From NCBI RefSeq assembly GCF_014170375.1, contig NZ_LZZW01000003.1, forward strand, positions 62,001-126,000: a stretch of 64,000 nucleotides of DNA, read 5' to 3'. The position numbers were made by a program, and so were the translations under genes. Positions within the stretch are counted from its first letter, which is position 1. Every line of letters begins with the position of its first letter. This DNA comes from Variovorax sp. UMC13. Its GTDB lineage: Bacteria; Pseudomonadota; Gammaproteobacteria; Burkholderiales; Burkholderiaceae_C. The notes beneath the pieces were generated by a model. It saw only the letters and a program-made list of their open reading frames with translations, ran no database searches and was not told where the DNA came from. Shown here piece after piece: positions 26,170 through 35,459 of this stretch.

Positions 26170-27060
26170 ATGTCAGCCGCCAAACTCCGTGCCTTCCTCG
26201 CCGTCGCCCAGCACGGAAGCTTCAGCGCCGCCGCGCGTGCCGTGGGCCTGAGCCAGCCCACGCTGACCACCCAGGTCCAGGGGCTGGAGCGCCAGCACAA
26301 GGTCGTGCTGTTCCACCGCCAGGGCCATCGCATCGAGCTCACCAGCGTGGGCGAGCGGCTGCTGCCCGTCGCGCGCCAGATCGCATCGCTCGAGCTCGAT
26401 GCATGGAACCTGCTGCACGACAGCGGCGACCTGCAGTCGGGCGAGTTGCGGCTGGGCGCGGTCGGGCCCTTCCATGTGATCGAGATGGTCGACGCCTACC
26501 GCCAGCGCTATCCGCGGCTCGACGTGTCGATCCGCATGGGCAACTCGTCGTCGGTGTTCAAGGACCTCGAGGACTACGCCATCGACATCGGCGTGCTGGC
26601 GCGCTTCCACGAGACGCCGGGCTTCTGCGCCACGCCCTATGCGCGCCATGCGCTGATCCTGTTCGTGCACCGCGAGCACCCCTTCGCCAACCGCGGCCAG
26701 ATCCGCTTGGAAGAGCTGCACGGCCAGCCGCTGCTGCAGCGCGAGAGCGGCTCCAGCACGCGGCGCGCGCTCGACGAGGCGCTGGCACGCGCGGGCGTGC
26801 GGCCCAAGCTCGCGATGGAGATCGGCAGCCGCGAGGCGATCCGCGAGGCGGCGGCGCGCGGCATCGGCATCGGCGCGGTGTCGGAGGCCGAGTTCATTCC
26901 AGACACACGGCTGCGCACCGTGCGCATCGAGGGCGATCCGGCCGTCACGCAGACCTACCTCTATTGCCTGCAGGTCCGGCGCGAGAGCCGGGTGCTGGCT
27001 TCCTTCTTCGACGTGGCGCTCGCGCTGCGCAGAGGGGTGAACGACCACGCGACGCCCTGA
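26170..27060 (+). CDS. LysR family regulator of the phosphonate operon
   Basis: A 296-residue LysR regulator starting at the ATG of MSAAKLRAFLAV; an in-frame TTG 30 bp upstream is less likely. The helix-turn-helix (SFSAAARAVGLSQPTLTTQV) is followed by an effector domain beginning ELRLGAVGPFHVIEMVDAY. Position directly divergent from phnD makes it the probable activator, analogous to LysR-type regulators of 2-aminoethylphosphonate use. It has a close relative at 31981-32865. Confidence 0.85.
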   Translation: MSAAKLRAFLAVAQHGSFSAAARAVGLSQPTLTTQVQGLERQHKVVLFHRQGHRIELTSVGERLLPVARQIASLELDAWNLLHDSGDLQSGELRLGAVGPFHVIEMVDAYRQRYPRLDVSIRMGNSSSVFKDLEDYAIDIGVLARFHETPGFCATPYARHALILFVHREHPFANRGQIRLEELHGQPLLQRESGSSTRRALDEALARAGVRPKLAMEIGSREAIREAAARGIGIGAVSEAEFIPDTRLRTVRIEGDPAVTQTYLYCLQVRRESRVLASFFDVALALRRGVNDHATP

Positions 27061-27195
27061 TTCGCCATGACCCGGCCTGGCCCGACCTGACGAGAAAGCC
27101 GACAGCAGGATCGAAATACCCATGGGCTTTCGTCTCTGGCACGTCACCGCGCTCTTCTGTAATTCGACCACCCCCTCCACAAAGGCAGTCGAAAC

Positions 27196-29430
27196 ATGTC
27201 CGTCGCGTCAACTCGCACACTCACCTTCCCGCGCGCCACCGTCGGTCGCGGGCATCGGCCGGCATGGCCATCCTTCGCGCGCTGGCGCACCCTGGCGCTC
27301 GCCGCCACCCTGGGCGCGGTGCTTAGCGCCTGCGGCGGCGGCAGCGGCGGCAGTGGCAACGGATCGCCCACGCCGACCCCGCCCACCGACCCCGCGCAAC
27401 CCGAGTTGCCTGGCGCGCCGACGGTACGCCGCACGCTGCTCATCGACATCGATGGCGCCACCTACGCCGCGGTGCAGGCCGGCATCGCCAACGGCAGCCT
27501 GCCCCACCTCGCGAAGCTCGAGCCGCGGCTGGCCTACAGCGGCGGCAGGGTCGGCACGCCCTCGCAGCAACCTACGCTCGACACGCCGGGCTGGGCCACG
27601 CTGCTGACCGGCGCCTGGGCCAGCCGGCACCAGGTGCTGTCGCAGGCGCCGAAGCAGGTCATGCGAGGCCCCACGCTGTACCAGCGCCTCAAGCAGAACG
27701 ACGGCACGCGCCAGCATGGCGCGGCCGTGGCATCGCAGGGCCTGGCCCAGCTGCTGGCGTCGGAACACGACAGCGGCAACCTCGACACGCTGGGCGACTG
27801 CTCGAAGGACGCCATGGCGACCGACTGCGTGACCACGCAGGCCGCGCAGATGATCGGCGGCAGCTACGCCACGGTGCTGGCGCAATACCGCGCGGCCAAG
27901 GACGCGGCGCTGGACTTCGGCCAGAACGCGCCGCAGTACGCAGGCACGCTGGCCCGGCTCGACCAGGCCGTCGGCACACTGGTGGCCGAGACCGCCAAAC
28001 GGGGCGGCGAACGCTGGCTGATCGTGGTCACCGGCAACCACGGCCTGAGCGCCAACAGCCAGGACGACGGCCTGCCGCTGCTGCCCGAATCCGCGACCTT
28101 CATCGGCCTGAACCAACCGGCCAACATGGGTGCCGACGGCGTCGGCGCACCGCTGCCGCAGACACTGGCCGAGCTCTATGCGCACGCCAGCATCGCCGAC
28201 GTCACGCCCACGCTGCTGGGCTACCTCGATGCGCTGCCCGACACCAGGCGCTATGTGATGGACGGCGCGCGCCTGCTCGGCGCGCAGCCGGTGTCGCAGC
28301 TGGACGCCACGGTGCTCGACAACAACTCGGCCGACGTGCGCGTGGCGCTGGGCTGGGCCGCGCCGGCCAAGGGCGCGATCACGGTGCTGCGCGGCGGCGA
28401 GGTGATCGCCTCGCAACTGCCCGCGGGCACCACGTCGTACGTCGACACCCAGTTGTCGCAGGTGCTGGTGGCCAAGGGCACCTACCAGCTCGACTACACG
28501 GTGCAGGCCGGCGACGGCGCCGAGGCCGCCACGCGTGCAGTGCTCACGCCGTCCGTGTCGTACGTGCCGCCGGTGCCGCTGGCGCCCACGCTGCGCAACG
28601 GCCTGGTGTCGTACTACCCCTTCAGCGCCACGCTGCCGCCCGTCGACGCGATGGCGCACAGCACGATGGGCCCGGCCTCCAGTGAGCTGCCCGCCGGCGC
28701 CGGCCTGGTCGTGCCCGGCCCGCTCGCGGGCACGCAGGGCCTGCTGGTCGACACCAACTTCGTGACCGCCAGCGGCCTCGAAGGCTACCGGCTCACGCCG
28801 GCCGAAGGCTTCGACATCAGCAAGGGCAGCGCACCGCAGTTCACGCTGGGCTTCTGGTTCAAGACGCCCGCGTGCGTGGACCGCAACAACGTCACCATCC
28901 TTTCGAACAAGAGCTATGTGAGCGGCGGCAATGCCGGCGTCGCAGTCGGCCTGTTCGCGAGCTCGGGCAACCAGTGCGGCGTGGCTTTCAACATCGGCTC
29001 GGGCGGCGGCGTGCGCGCCGACGGGCCGACCGGCCCCTACACCCAGATCACGGTCAACCGCTGGGTGTACATCGCCTTCTCGGTCGACGGCGTGGCCAAG
29101 ACCATGAACATGGTCGTGTTCGATCCGGTCACCGGCACCACCAACCGCGTGGCCACGGGCAAGTCGACCGGCAGCGTGGACCTGTCGAAGCTCTCGCCGT
29201 ATCCGCAGTGGGGCATCGGCGACGACGGCACCGGCACCTTCCTGATGAACAAGTGCAACGGCACGGTCACGCCGCCGTACTTCGCGGGCAAGTGCGCGAC
29301 CGCACCCACCTACCAGCAGCACTTCGGCGACCTGGCGATGTGGAACCGCGTGCTGAGCGACGCCGAGCTGCAATCCATCTTCCTGTCGAACAAGCCGCTG
29401 TCGACGCTGCCCGCGACGCCCGCTCCCTGA
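27196..29430 (+). CDS. Lipoprotein with alkaline-phosphatase/phosphodiesterase-like domain and LamG-type domain
   Basis: A 744-residue exported lipoprotein (lipobox LSAC, Cys46, followed by a Gly/Ser/Thr/Pro linker). Residues about 78-360 form an alkaline-phosphatase-superfamily domain of the nucleotide-pyrophosphatase/phosphodiesterase type: LLIDIDGATYAAVQAG (first metal site), PTLDTPGWATLLTG (likely threonine nucleophile region) and SIADVTPTLLGYL. The canonical SDHG metal site reads TGNHG, an Asp-to-Asn change. A beta-rich spacer leads to a C-terminal LamG/concanavalin-like domain (FTLGFWFKTPAC ... DLAMWNRVLSDAELQSIFLS). It opens a likely operon with a small lipoprotein and phospholipase C, so a phospho-ester substrate is plausible. 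Confidence 0.78.
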   Translation: MSVASTRTLTFPRATVGRGHRPAWPSFARWRTLALAATLGAVLSACGGGSGGSGNGSPTPTPPTDPAQPELPGAPTVRRTLLIDIDGATYAAVQAGIANGSLPHLAKLEPRLAYSGGRVGTPSQQPTLDTPGWATLLTGAWASRHQVLSQAPKQVMRGPTLYQRLKQNDGTRQHGAAVASQGLAQLLASEHDSGNLDTLGDCSKDAMATDCVTTQAAQMIGGSYATVLAQYRAAKDAALDFGQNAPQYAGTLARLDQAVGTLVAETAKRGGERWLIVVTGNHGLSANSQDDGLPLLPESATFIGLNQPANMGADGVGAPLPQTLAELYAHASIADVTPTLLGYLDALPDTRRYVMDGARLLGAQPVSQLDATVLDNNSADVRVALGWAAPAKGAITVLRGGEVIASQLPAGTTSYVDTQLSQVLVAKGTYQLDYTVQAGDGAEAATRAVLTPSVSYVPPVPLAPTLRNGLVSYYPFSATLPPVDAMAHSTMGPASSELPAGAGLVVPGPLAGTQGLLVDTNFVTASGLEGYRLTPAEGFDISKGSAPQFTLGFWFKTPACVDRNNVTILSNKSYVSGGNAGVAVGLFASSGNQCGVAFNIGSGGGVRADGPTGPYTQITVNRWVYIAFSVDGVAKTMNMVVFDPVTGTTNRVATGKSTGSVDLSKLSPYPQWGIGDDGTGTFLMNKCNGTVTPPYFAGKCATAPTYQQHFGDLAMWNRVLSDAELQSIFLSNKPLSTLPATPAP

Positions 29431-29439
29431 GGACCCACG

Positions 29440-29700
29440 ATGACATCCCAGATCCTTTCCTGTGGCTGGCGCACCTGCGCCAAGGCGGTCGCCGTGGCGG
29501 GCATGGCCTGTGTGCTGATGGCGGGTTGCGGCGGAGGAGGCGGCAGCGCGGCGCCGTCGGCGCCGCCGCCCGCAGCGGCTGGCGGCGACGGCGCCGCGCC
29601 CCCCGCGGTGCCGATCGTCACCGCGCCCACGCCGGGCCCGGGCGCGGAAGCCGGTGCCGATGCGCCGCGCCCGAATTCGAAACTCGACTGCGCGCCCTGA
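29440..29700 (+). CDS. Small proline/glycine-rich lipoprotein
   Basis: 86 residues. An N-terminal hydrophobic stretch ends in the lipobox LMAGC (Cys30), followed by poly-Gly and Pro/Ala-rich low-complexity sequence. No domain is recognised. It lies 9 bp after the phosphodiesterase-like lipoprotein and 46 bp before the phospholipase C gene on the same strand, so it is probably co-expressed. It may be a tether or maturation partner for one of them (inference). Confidence 0.7.
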   Translation: MTSQILSCGWRTCAKAVAVAGMACVLMAGCGGGGGSAAPSAPPPAAAGGDGAAPPAVPIVTAPTPGPGAEAGADAPRPNSKLDCAP

Positions 29701-29746
29701 GAACGCGCACACCGTCCGACAACCCTTCTCGTCGAAGTTCAAGAAC

Positions 29747-31891
29747 ATGACCACCATGAACCGCCGCACCCTGTTGCGCGCCGCCGCAGCCAGCGCCGCG
29801 CTCGGCCCCTTTCCGCCGGCCATCCAGCGCGCGCTCGCCATCCCGGCGAACAACGCCACGGGCACCCTCAACGACGTGGAGCACGTGATCATCCTGATGC
29901 AGGAGAACCGTTCCTTCGACCACTACTTCGGCACCTTGCCCGGCGTGCGCGGCTTCAGCGACCGCTTGACCATCCCGATGGCCTCGGGCCAGCCGGTGTG
30001 GATCCAGCAGGGCAGCGCCGACACCGTGCAGCCCTTCTACCTCGACGCCACCAAGGGCAACGCGCTGCGCGTGGGCGGCGCCCACGACTGGGGCGACCAG
30101 CAGGCCGCCTGGGACGGCGGCCGCATGGCGGCCTGGCCCAAGGCCAAGAACACCAAGATCTCGATGGGCCACCTGCGCGAGTCCGACCTGCCCTTCCACT
30201 GGGCGCTGGCCAACGCCTTCACGGTCTGCGACGCGTACCACACCTCGATCCACACCGGCACCTTCACCAACCGCATGTTCCTGTGGAGCGGGACCAATGG
30301 CGCCAACGTGGTCGGCCAGGCCTGCGTGACCAACGCCAACTGGGGGGGCCTGGGCCCGTCGTCCGACGGCCTGAGCTGGACCACCTACCCCGAGCGCCTG
30401 CAGGCCGCCGGCGTGCGCTGGAAGGTCTACAACCGGCCGGGCAACAACAGCAACAACAACCAGCTGGTGGCCTTCGCCTCGTACCGCGCGGTCAACGAGC
30501 AGTTGCAGTCCGTCGGCTCGCCCAACGTGGCCTACTCGCCGGCGATCGAAGCCCTGTCGCCGCTCTACAAGGGCTTCGGCAACACCATGCCCGACGGCGG
30601 CTTCCTGCAGGCCGTGGCCGACGACATCGCCGCGGGCACCTTGCCGCAGGTGAGCTGGATCGTCGCGCCTGGCGCCTACAGCGAGCATCCGAGCATGTCG
30701 GTGCCGCAGCAGGGCGCCTGGTACATCCAGACGCTGCTGGACATGCTCACGGCCAACCCCGAGGTCTGGAGCAAGACCGTGCTGATCATCAACTTCGACG
30801 AGAACGACTGCTTCTTCGACCACGTGCCGCCGCCCTCGCCGCCGTGGCGCAACGACGACGGCACCTACCAGGGAAAGTCGACTGTGGACATCGCGAGCGA
30901 GTACTACACGATGCGGGCCCCGCCGGGCGACACCAGCCAGCGCACGCCCGACGGCCGCTCCTTCGGCGCCAGCTCGCGCCTGCCGATGCTGGTGATCTCG
31001 CCGTGGAGCGTGGGCGGCTGGGTCAACTCCCAGGTGTTCGACCACACTTCGACGCTGCGCTTCCTCGAGCAGCGCTTCGGCGTGCGCGAGACCAACATCA
31101 GCCCGTGGCGGCGCGCGGTGTTCGGCGACCTGATGTCCTGCTTCGACTTCAAGAACCCGAACCGCGCCAAGCCCGCGCTGACGACCGCGCCGACCAAGGC
31201 GCAGGCCGACGCCACCTATTCGCAGCAGGTGGCCTCGCCGGGCGTGCCGGTGCCCGCGGTGGGCACGGTGCCGTTGCCGACGCAGGCCCTGGTGGTGCGG
31301 CCTTCGCGCGCCTTGCCCTACCGCCTGCACACCAGCGCCAACGTCGACCTGTCCAGCGGCCAGGTCTGGCTCAGCTTCAGCAACACCGGCACGCAGGGTG
31401 CGGTGTTCCACGTCTACGACGAACTCAACCTGTCGCGCCGCCCGCAGCGCTACACGGTCGAGCCCGGCAAGTTGATCTCCGACGCCTGGAAGGCCATGGC
31501 CGACAACGCGGGCAGGTACCGGCTCTGGGTGCTCGGGCCCAACGGCTACCACCGGCACTTCGCGGGCGACCTCAATGCGCTGCGCAGCGGGCCGAATCCG
31601 GAAGTGCGCGTCTGCTACGACCCGGAGGGCAACGCCGTCCGCCTGACGATCATGAACATGGGCGACGCGCCCGCTACCGTGAGCGTCCAGGCCAACGCCT
31701 ACCGCCACGACGGCCCGTGGACCTACACGGTGGCGCCGGGCATGCAGCTCGAACCCTCGTGGTCGCTGGCCGAGACGCAGAGCTGGTATGACTTCACGCT
31801 GACCATGGACGGCGGTTTCGGCCGGCGCTTCGCGGGGCGGCTGGAGACCGGCAAGGACGGCGTCAGTGATCCGGCGATGGGCGTGGCCTGA
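29747..31891 (+). CDS. plcC: Phosphocholine-type phospholipase C
   Basis: A 714-residue bacterial non-haemolytic-type phospholipase C. A twin-arginine signal (NRRTLLRAAAASAALGP) predicts Tat export. The catalytic domain starts with HVIILMQENRSFDHYFGTL (phosphoesterase family) and continues with WIVAPGAYSEHPSM, NFDENDCFFDHVPPPSPP and RLPMLVISPWSVGGWVNSQ. Two C-terminal repeats (about residues 510-710) are of the kind found only in this family. The enzyme releases phosphocholine from phospholipids, providing phosphate and choline. ATG 29747 is used; an ATG three codons later is equally possible. Confidence 0.88.
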   Translation: MTTMNRRTLLRAAAASAALGPFPPAIQRALAIPANNATGTLNDVEHVIILMQENRSFDHYFGTLPGVRGFSDRLTIPMASGQPVWIQQGSADTVQPFYLDATKGNALRVGGAHDWGDQQAAWDGGRMAAWPKAKNTKISMGHLRESDLPFHWALANAFTVCDAYHTSIHTGTFTNRMFLWSGTNGANVVGQACVTNANWGGLGPSSDGLSWTTYPERLQAAGVRWKVYNRPGNNSNNNQLVAFASYRAVNEQLQSVGSPNVAYSPAIEALSPLYKGFGNTMPDGGFLQAVADDIAAGTLPQVSWIVAPGAYSEHPSMSVPQQGAWYIQTLLDMLTANPEVWSKTVLIINFDENDCFFDHVPPPSPPWRNDDGTYQGKSTVDIASEYYTMRAPPGDTSQRTPDGRSFGASSRLPMLVISPWSVGGWVNSQVFDHTSTLRFLEQRFGVRETNISPWRRAVFGDLMSCFDFKNPNRAKPALTTAPTKAQADATYSQQVASPGVPVPAVGTVPLPTQALVVRPSRALPYRLHTSANVDLSSGQVWLSFSNTGTQGAVFHVYDELNLSRRPQRYTVEPGKLISDAWKAMADNAGRYRLWVLGPNGYHRHFAGDLNALRSGPNPEVRVCYDPEGNAVRLTIMNMGDAPATVSVQANAYRHDGPWTYTVAPGMQLEPSWSLAETQSWYDFTLTMDGGFGRRFAGRLETGKDGVSDPAMGVA

Positions 31892-31980
31892 GGCGATGCA
31901 GCCTTGCATATTCCCTTCATGATCGGTGGGCATGATCGCGTGCCTTGCATGCGCAGCCACCCGAGACGAGACCCCCCGCG

Positions 31981-32865
31981 ATGACGCTCAACCAGATCCG
32001 CGCCTTCATCGCGGTCGCGCACGACGGCGGCTTCACCGCCGCCGCGCGTGCGCTGGGCATGAGCCACAGCACGCTCAACTCGCAGATCCAGATGCTCGAG
32101 CGGGAGTACGGCGCCGAGCTGTTCCACCGCCGCGGCCGGCGCGTGGAGCTTTCGGCCCTGGGCCTGGAGATGCTGCCCATGGCGCGCCGCATGGCCGCGC
32201 TCGAGGGCGACATGGCCTCGCTGCTGGACGACAGCGGCAAGCTGCGCCGCGGCTCGCTGCGCATCGGCGCGGTCGGGCCCTTCCACGTCACCGAGATGAT
32301 CGAGGCCTATCACGCGGTCCATCCGCGCATCAAGCTGTCGGTCACGTTGGGCAACTCCGAAGTCGTGCTGGACGCGCTCGACAAGTACGTGAGCGATGTC
32401 GGCGTGGTGGCCAGCCGCTTTCCCGACGCGCGCTATCACATGCAGCTCTATGCGCGCTACCCGGTGATCGCCTTCGTCCACGTGGCGCATCCCTTCGCGA
32501 AGCGGGAGTCCATCGCTTTGCATGAGCTTGCCGGGCAGCCGCTGCTGATGCGCGAACCCGGCTCGACCACCCGCAAGGCGCTCGAGGATGCGCTGAAGGC
32601 GCAGGGCGTGCGCGTGCAGGTCGCGATGGAGATCGGCAGCCGCGAAGCGCTGCGCGAGGCGGTGGCGCGGGGCCTGGGCATCGGCACGGTCTCGCAGTCG
32701 GAGTACGTGGCCGACCCGCGCCTCAAGCCCGTGCCCATCGAGGGCGATTTGGTCTCTACGCACATCCATGTGTGCTGCCTGCGCGAGCGGCGCGAGAGCC
32801 GGCTGATCGCGTCTTTCTTCGACGCCATCGCTGCGTGCCCGGTGGCCTTGCCTGCGCCGCTCTGA
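31981..32865 (+). CDS. LysR family transcriptional regulator, relative of the phosphonate regulator
   Basis: A 294-residue LysR protein: QIRAFIAVAHDGGFTAAARA and GMSHSTLNSQIQMLE form the DNA-binding domain, and GSLRIGAVGPFHVTEMIEAY opens the effector domain. Large parts match the regulator at 26170-27060, including the stretches IGAVGPFHV, VAMEIGSREA and RESR-LIASFFDA, indicating paralogy. It lies 89 bp downstream of the phospholipase C gene and could control that operon or respond to a related phosphorus compound. Confidence 0.84.
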   Translation: MTLNQIRAFIAVAHDGGFTAAARALGMSHSTLNSQIQMLEREYGAELFHRRGRRVELSALGLEMLPMARRMAALEGDMASLLDDSGKLRRGSLRIGAVGPFHVTEMIEAYHAVHPRIKLSVTLGNSEVVLDALDKYVSDVGVVASRFPDARYHMQLYARYPVIAFVHVAHPFAKRESIALHELAGQPLLMREPGSTTRKALEDALKAQGVRVQVAMEIGSREALREAVARGLGIGTVSQSEYVADPRLKPVPIEGDLVSTHIHVCCLRERRESRLIASFFDAIAACPVALPAPL

Positions 32866-32887
32866 ACCATGGGCCCGCGGCGATGCG

Positions 32888-33757
32888 TCAGGCGCGCGGA
32901 CCGCGCCAACGCGCGATGCCGAAGCCCGATGCGCCGGCCGCGCACAGGAAAGCCAGCACCCCCAGCCACGCCGAGCAGGTGAGCGCATAGACACCCAAGC
33001 CGGCGCCTGCGGCCACGATGGCCGCCATCCATTCCAGTGCGGGATCGAACCCGCGCTTGGGCTGCGGCGTTGGCGCGGCGCGCTCGGGGTCGTGCTTGCC
33101 GGTCGGCTGCGGCGTCTTTCGGGCCCGCCTTTGCCGCGGATCGGGAAAGTGTTCTCTCAGTGCCGCGGTGGGCCATGGGCCGCCAGGTGATGAACTGACG
33201 CCCGCCAAGGTCCAGACCGGGTCGGCATCTTGCTGCGCGAGGTCGCTCAGCAGGCTCGACAGTGCCTGGCCGTGCTGCAGGTCGTCGAGCTCGGCCAGGG
33301 TGCTGCGCAGCCACGGTTCGGCGTCGGCGGCGTCGGGCAGTCCTTGGGTGCGCAGCAGGATGTGATCCGGGAAATGCTGGACCATCAGGGTCTCGAAGGC
33401 TTCATACATCGGGCGATAGCGTTCCCCGATCGCCGTGAGCAGCGCCTCGCGCCGGGTCGCGAGGCGTGCCAGGGCCGTGGCCTGGTCGGCGACCAGGTAA
33501 GGGTAGGTGGCCTCGGCGCCGAAGTCGTCGAGGCACTCCTCGCGATCGACCGCCGAGGCCTCGTCGTCGATGTCGTATTCGTCGATGAAGCGTGCGTGCC
33601 GGATATCGTCGGCACTGAACAGCGCACGCCAGAACAGCGGGAAGAAGGCGTTGGCTTCCAGCTCGGCGCCATCGCCGAAAAAGCCGCGCCATTCGTTGCG
33701 GCTGCCTTCGGGCATCCGGGGCAGGGTGGTGCTGGACAGATAAACGGGATGGGACAT
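32888..33757 (-). CDS. Hypothetical protein with C-terminal membrane hairpin
   Basis: 289 residues, no signal peptide. A charged N-terminal domain of about 230 residues (NEWRGFFGDGAELEANAFFP, EYDIDDEASAVDREECLDD) is followed by a basic proline-rich linker and two adjacent hydrophobic helices near the end (WMAAIVAAGAGLGVYALTC and WLGVLAFLCAAGASGFGIA). The domain composition suggests a cytoplasmic domain anchored by a C-terminal hairpin. No family recognised. It is monocistronic, divergent from the third flavin monooxygenase. Confidence 0.65.
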   Translation of the reverse strand: MSHPVYLSSTTLPRMPEGSRNEWRGFFGDGAELEANAFFPLFWRALFSADDIRHARFIDEYDIDDEASAVDREECLDDFGAEATYPYLVADQATALARLATRREALLTAIGERYRPMYEAFETLMVQHFPDHILLRTQGLPDAADAEPWLRSTLAELDDLQHGQALSSLLSDLAQQDADPVWTLAGVSSSPGGPWPTAALREHFPDPRQRRARKTPQPTGKHDPERAAPTPQPKRGFDPALEWMAAIVAAGAGLGVYALTCSAWLGVLAFLCAAGASGFGIARWRGPRA

Positions 33758-33907
33758 GCGCGGCGCTCCATGGGGGATGGGCAGGCCGCATCTTAGGGTG
33801 GGGGCCGGACGGTCCTGCGATTCGATCGGGCCGCTCCGGGCTAAGCCGCCTCTACGCGCAGGAAGCTCGGAAGACGGCGGTGCAATGCATATGCAAGTGA
33901 CTTCTTG

Positions 33908-33940
33908 TTCCTTGGCGATCGCCGGGCGCGGCGGAAGAAT
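33908..33940 (+). promoter_or_regulatory. Sulfur-type promoter element for the monooxygenase at 33982
   Basis: TTCCTTG (33908-33914), 20 nt, then AAGAAT (33935-33940), 41 bp before the ATG. An upstream box ATATGCAA (33889-33896) lies exactly 11 nt before the heptamer, the same spacing as at 53102 and near 53073 on the minus strand. Confidence 0.5.
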
Positions 33941-33981
33941 GGCCGGGCACTCCCGCCTTTCCGTTTTCCCCGCCCCACGCC

Positions 33982-35331
33982 ATGTCCGTTCCCGATCTCC
34001 CGCGCCAGATGCACCTGGGCGCCTTCTTCTTCGGCGTGGGCCACCACCTCGCCGCCTGGCGCCATCCTGAGGTCGACCCCGGCGCGGCCAGCCGCATCGG
34101 CGCGTTGCGCGAATGGGCCCGCGTGGCCGAGGCCGCGAAGTTCGATGCCATCTTCTTCGCCGACAACGTCGGCCTGCCCGGTCCGCCCGATGCGGTGGTG
34201 GCGAAGAACGCGCTCTGGTATCCGCTCGATCCCCTGCTCACGCTGGCCGCGCTGTCGCAGGCCACCGAGCGCATCGGGCTGGTGGCCACGGTCTCCTCGA
34301 CCTACCTGCCGCCCTATCACCTGGCGCGCAAGTACGCCACGCTCGACCAGCTGAGCGAAGGCCGCAGCGGCTGGAACCTCGTGACCTCGGGCAGCGACTT
34401 CGAGGCGCGCAGCTTCGGGCTCGACCAGCAGATCGCCCATGCCGACCGCTACACCCGGGCGCGCGAATACGTGCAGGTGGTCAAGGGCCTGTGGGACACC
34501 TGGGAGGACGATGCCTTCGTGCACGACAAAGAGGCCAACCGCTTCTTCGACCCGGCCGGGCTGCACCGCGTGGCGCACGAGGGCGCGTACTACAAGGTGC
34601 ACGGCGGCCTGCAGACGCCGCGCGCGCCGCAGGGCTACCCGGTGCTGGTGCAGGCCGGCTCCTCGGGCGACGGGCAGGACCTGGCCGCCGCGTCGGCCGA
34701 GGTGGTGTTCACCGCGCAGCAGACGGCCGAGGATGCGCGCGCCTTCTACAGCGGCCTCAAGGCCCGGCTGCCGGCCTACGGGCGCACCGCCGACCAGCTC
34801 AAGATCCTGCCCGGCATCTCGCCCTTCGTGGGCCGCACGCGGCAGGAGGCGCAGGACAAGTTCGAGCAGCTGCAGGGGCTGATCGATCCGGTGCTGGGCG
34901 TGGGCCTGCTCTCGACCTTCCTGGGCAACGTCGACCTGTCGGGCTATGCCATCGACGACCCGTTCCCGCAGGACCTGCCCGTGACCGAAGGCTGGAAGAG
35001 CCGGCAGGAACTGTTCAGCCGGCTCGCGCAGCGCGATGGCCTGAGCATCCGCCAGCTCTACGAGAAGGTCGCGGGCGCGCGCGGCCACTGGACGATGGTG
35101 GGCACGGCGGCGGACATCGCCGATCAGCTGGAGCATTGGTTCAGCACCGGCGCGGCCGACGGCTTCAACGTGCTGGCGCCCACGCTGCCGCACGGGCTCA
35201 AGGATTTCGCGGCGCTGGTGATCCCCGAACTGCAGCGGCGCGGCCTGTTCCGCACCGAGTACACGGGCCGCACCCTGCGCGATCACCTGGGCCTGGCGCG
35301 GCCCGCCCATCCGAAGGCCCGCGTGGCATGA
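33982..35331 (+). CDS. FMN-dependent monooxygenase, NtaA/SnaA/DszA family
   Basis: The third of its kind here, 449 residues: QMHLGAFFFGVGHHLAAWRH at the start, AKFDAIFFADNVG, LSEGRSGWNLVTSGSDFEAR, and a C-terminal QRRGLFRTEYTGRTLRDHLG shared with the enzyme at 1614-2960. It precedes the rhodanese, serine acetyltransferase and encapsulin genes on the same strand, with its own sulfur-type promoter. It may oxidise a sulfonate, sulfide or thiophene-like compound that releases inorganic sulfur. Substrate unassigned. Confidence 0.87.
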   Translation: MSVPDLPRQMHLGAFFFGVGHHLAAWRHPEVDPGAASRIGALREWARVAEAAKFDAIFFADNVGLPGPPDAVVAKNALWYPLDPLLTLAALSQATERIGLVATVSSTYLPPYHLARKYATLDQLSEGRSGWNLVTSGSDFEARSFGLDQQIAHADRYTRAREYVQVVKGLWDTWEDDAFVHDKEANRFFDPAGLHRVAHEGAYYKVHGGLQTPRAPQGYPVLVQAGSSGDGQDLAAASAEVVFTAQQTAEDARAFYSGLKARLPAYGRTADQLKILPGISPFVGRTRQEAQDKFEQLQGLIDPVLGVGLLSTFLGNVDLSGYAIDDPFPQDLPVTEGWKSRQELFSRLAQRDGLSIRQLYEKVAGARGHWTMVGTAADIADQLEHWFSTGAADGFNVLAPTLPHGLKDFAALVIPELQRRGLFRTEYTGRTLRDHLGLARPAHPKARVA

Positions 35332-35374
35332 CGCGCGTGCACAGACGAAGCGGTTGTTTGGATTCCACTTTTTA

Positions 35375-35407
35375 TTCGTTGGTGAAAGCGGCCCCGAACC
35401 CTAGATT
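35375..35407 (+). promoter_or_regulatory. Sulfur-type promoter element for the rhodanese-encapsulin operon
   Basis: TTCGTTG (35375-35381), 20 nt, then TAGATT (35402-35407). It lies 52 bp before the rhodanese ATG, in an AT-rich stretch between the monooxygenase stop and the operon. Confidence 0.5.
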
Positions 35408-35459
35408 GATGGCCATGGCCACCCAGAAGGCCGCCCACCCGATCAGGAGTTTTCATTTC

